DNA from: an uncultured Dorea sp.
GTDB taxonomy: Bacteria; Bacillota; Clostridia; Lachnospirales; Lachnospiraceae
Length of the DNA stretch: 64,000 bases
Direction: 5' to 3'
NCBI GenBank assembly: GCA_910584095.1
Contig: CAJTYU010000013.1
Location: 1 to 64,000, forward strand
This document shows, in pieces, positions 63,206-64,000 of the stretch (the stretch's first letter is position 1; every line of letters begins with the position of its first letter). The translations under genes and the position numbers were made by a program. The notes under the pieces are model-generated. The model was not told the origin of the DNA, did not search any database, and saw nothing but the letters and a program-made list of their open reading frames with translations.

Positions 63206-64000
63206 TTAACTCTCAAACCCCTCCAGCGTCTTCTTTTTAAAATCACTGTAATTTCCGGAATCTATCGCTGTCCTGATATCTTCCATTAAATGATTATAAA
63301 AATATAAATTGTGAAGTACGCACAGCCGCATTCCCAGCATTTCTTTTGCCTTTAAAAGATGTCTGATATATGCTCTGGAATACTTTCTGCAGGCCGGGCA
63401 CCCGCAGCCCTCTTCAATCGGCCTCTCATCTAGTTCATATCTGGCGTTAAACAAATTAAGCTTCCCGGTTCTGGTATAAACATGTCCATGTCTTCCGTTT
63501 CTGCTGGGATATACGCAGTCAAAAAAATCCACGCCCCGATCCACAGCCTCCAAAATATTGGAGGGCGTTCCCACTCCCATAAGATAAACCGGCTTATCCT
63601 CCGGCAAATATGGTACCACCGACTCCAAAATCCGATACATATCTTCATGGGATTCCCCCACAGCCAGTCCTCCCACAGCATAGCCGTCCAAATTAAGCGC
63701 TGCAATCTCCTTGGCATGCCGTATCCGAATATCCTCATAAATGCCGCCCTGATTGATGCCAAACAGCATCTGCCGTTTGTTAATGGTATCTTCTAATCCG
63801 TTCAGCCTGTCCAGTTCTTCCCTGCATCGGTAAAGCCATCTCGTAGTACGGTCCACCGACTTTTCAATATACTCCCTGTCTGCAATACTAGACGGACATT
63901 CATCAAATGCCATAGCAATGGTTGAGGCAAGATTAGATTGTATCTGCATGCTTTCCTCCGGACCCATAAATATCTTCCTGCCGTCAATATGGGATTGAAA
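63206..64000 (-). CDS. tgt: tRNA-guanine transglycosylase, C-terminal part (runs off the window end)
   Basis: Exchanges G34 for a queuine precursor in tRNA. The visible 264 residues include GINQGGIYEDIR, GYAVGGLAVGE, the nucleophile region FFDCVYPSRNGRHGHVYT and the zinc site CGCPACRKYSRAYIRH with a later His in LHNLYFYNH. The frame continues through base 64000, so the N-terminus is outside. It is followed by yajC, as in many bacteria. Confidence 0.96.
   Translation of the reverse strand, partial: FQSHIDGRKIFMGPEESMQIQSNLASTIAMAFDECPSSIADREYIEKSVDRTTRWLYRCREELDRLNGLEDTINKRQMLFGINQGGIYEDIRIRHAKEIAALNLDGYAVGGLAVGESHEDMYRILESVVPYLPEDKPVYLMGVGTPSNILEAVDRGVDFFDCVYPSRNGRHGHVYTRTGKLNLFNARYELDERPIEEGCGCPACRKYSRAYIRHLLKAKEMLGMRLCVLHNLYFYNHLMEDIRTAIDSGNYSDFKKKTLEGFES

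Noticed and set aside
1..64000. rRNA, tRNA, CRISPR arrays, prophage or insertion sequences
   Set aside because: No transposase, integrase, phage structural gene, direct-repeat array or cloverleaf-like intergenic segment was recognised; most intergenic gaps are too short for tRNA genes.

Overview
The window reads as part of a chromosome of a spore-forming anaerobic Firmicute, most likely a Lachnospiraceae (Clostridium cluster XIVa) organism. Grounds: a complete spoIIIAA-AH operon, spoIVB and spo0A; the conserved Asp23-nusB-xseAB-ispA-tlyA-nadK-argR-recN block; strong AGGAGG ribosome sites; a group-B-like [FeFe] hydrogenase; a long, divergent PRPP synthetase; and no respiratory genes. The species cannot be named from the sequence. 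No rRNA, tRNA, CRISPR array, prophage or insertion sequence was recognised. Most genes lie on the minus strand.

Layout. 1-2.7 kb: 5' part of alaS (minus) divergent from a Lsa/CplR-type ABC-F ribosome-protection gene with a long attenuator leader. 2.7-8.8 kb: [FeFe] hydrogenase-like protein, cobalamin-dependent methionine synthase with its reactivation domain on a separate gene, and glycogen synthase. 9-22.8 kb: spo0A, iron alcohol dehydrogenase, pyrG with an attenuator, a radical SAM protein, spoIVB, then the recN-to-Asp23 housekeeping cluster. 23-31 kb: prfC, a polyamine ABC transporter (potABCD) led by an XRE-cupin repressor, a DUF4190-like membrane protein and a MarR regulator. 31.4-33.4 kb: an AT-rich, divergently transcribed membrane alpha/beta hydrolase. 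33.5-38.5 kb: the spoIIIA operon. 38.7-45.3 kb: a putative quinate/shikimate operon (MFS carrier, YdiB-like dehydrogenase, enoate-reductase-type flavoprotein, TIM-barrel enzyme) with a divergent LysR gene and two long intercistronic RNA hairpins. 45.3-49.7 kb: gpsA-plsY-der and a divergent prs. 49.9-55.5 kb: an orphan solute-binding lipoprotein cotranscribed with a hybrid histidine kinase, then a cell-wall-binding polysaccharide deacetylase. 55.7-62.5 kb: serA, serC, ilvB, ilvD and leuB. 62.8-64 kb: yajC and the 3' part of tgt.

How it fits together. The classic Firmicute chain spoIIIA - Asp23 - nusB - xse - ispA - (dxs) - tlyA - argR - recN - spoIVB - spo0A is present but interrupted twice and lacks dxs. 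The segments placed inside or beside it carry accessory functions (polyamine uptake, AT-rich hydrolase, shikimate-type catabolism). Regulation visible in the DNA includes consensus sigma-A promoters (alaS, pyrG, XRE-pot, prs, leu-ilv), transcription attenuators before ABC-F and pyrG, an unexplained structured leader before leuB, and operator-like palindromes or repeats beside MarR, XRE and LysR genes. The least explained elements are the structured RNAs in the shikimate-type operon and in the leuB leader.
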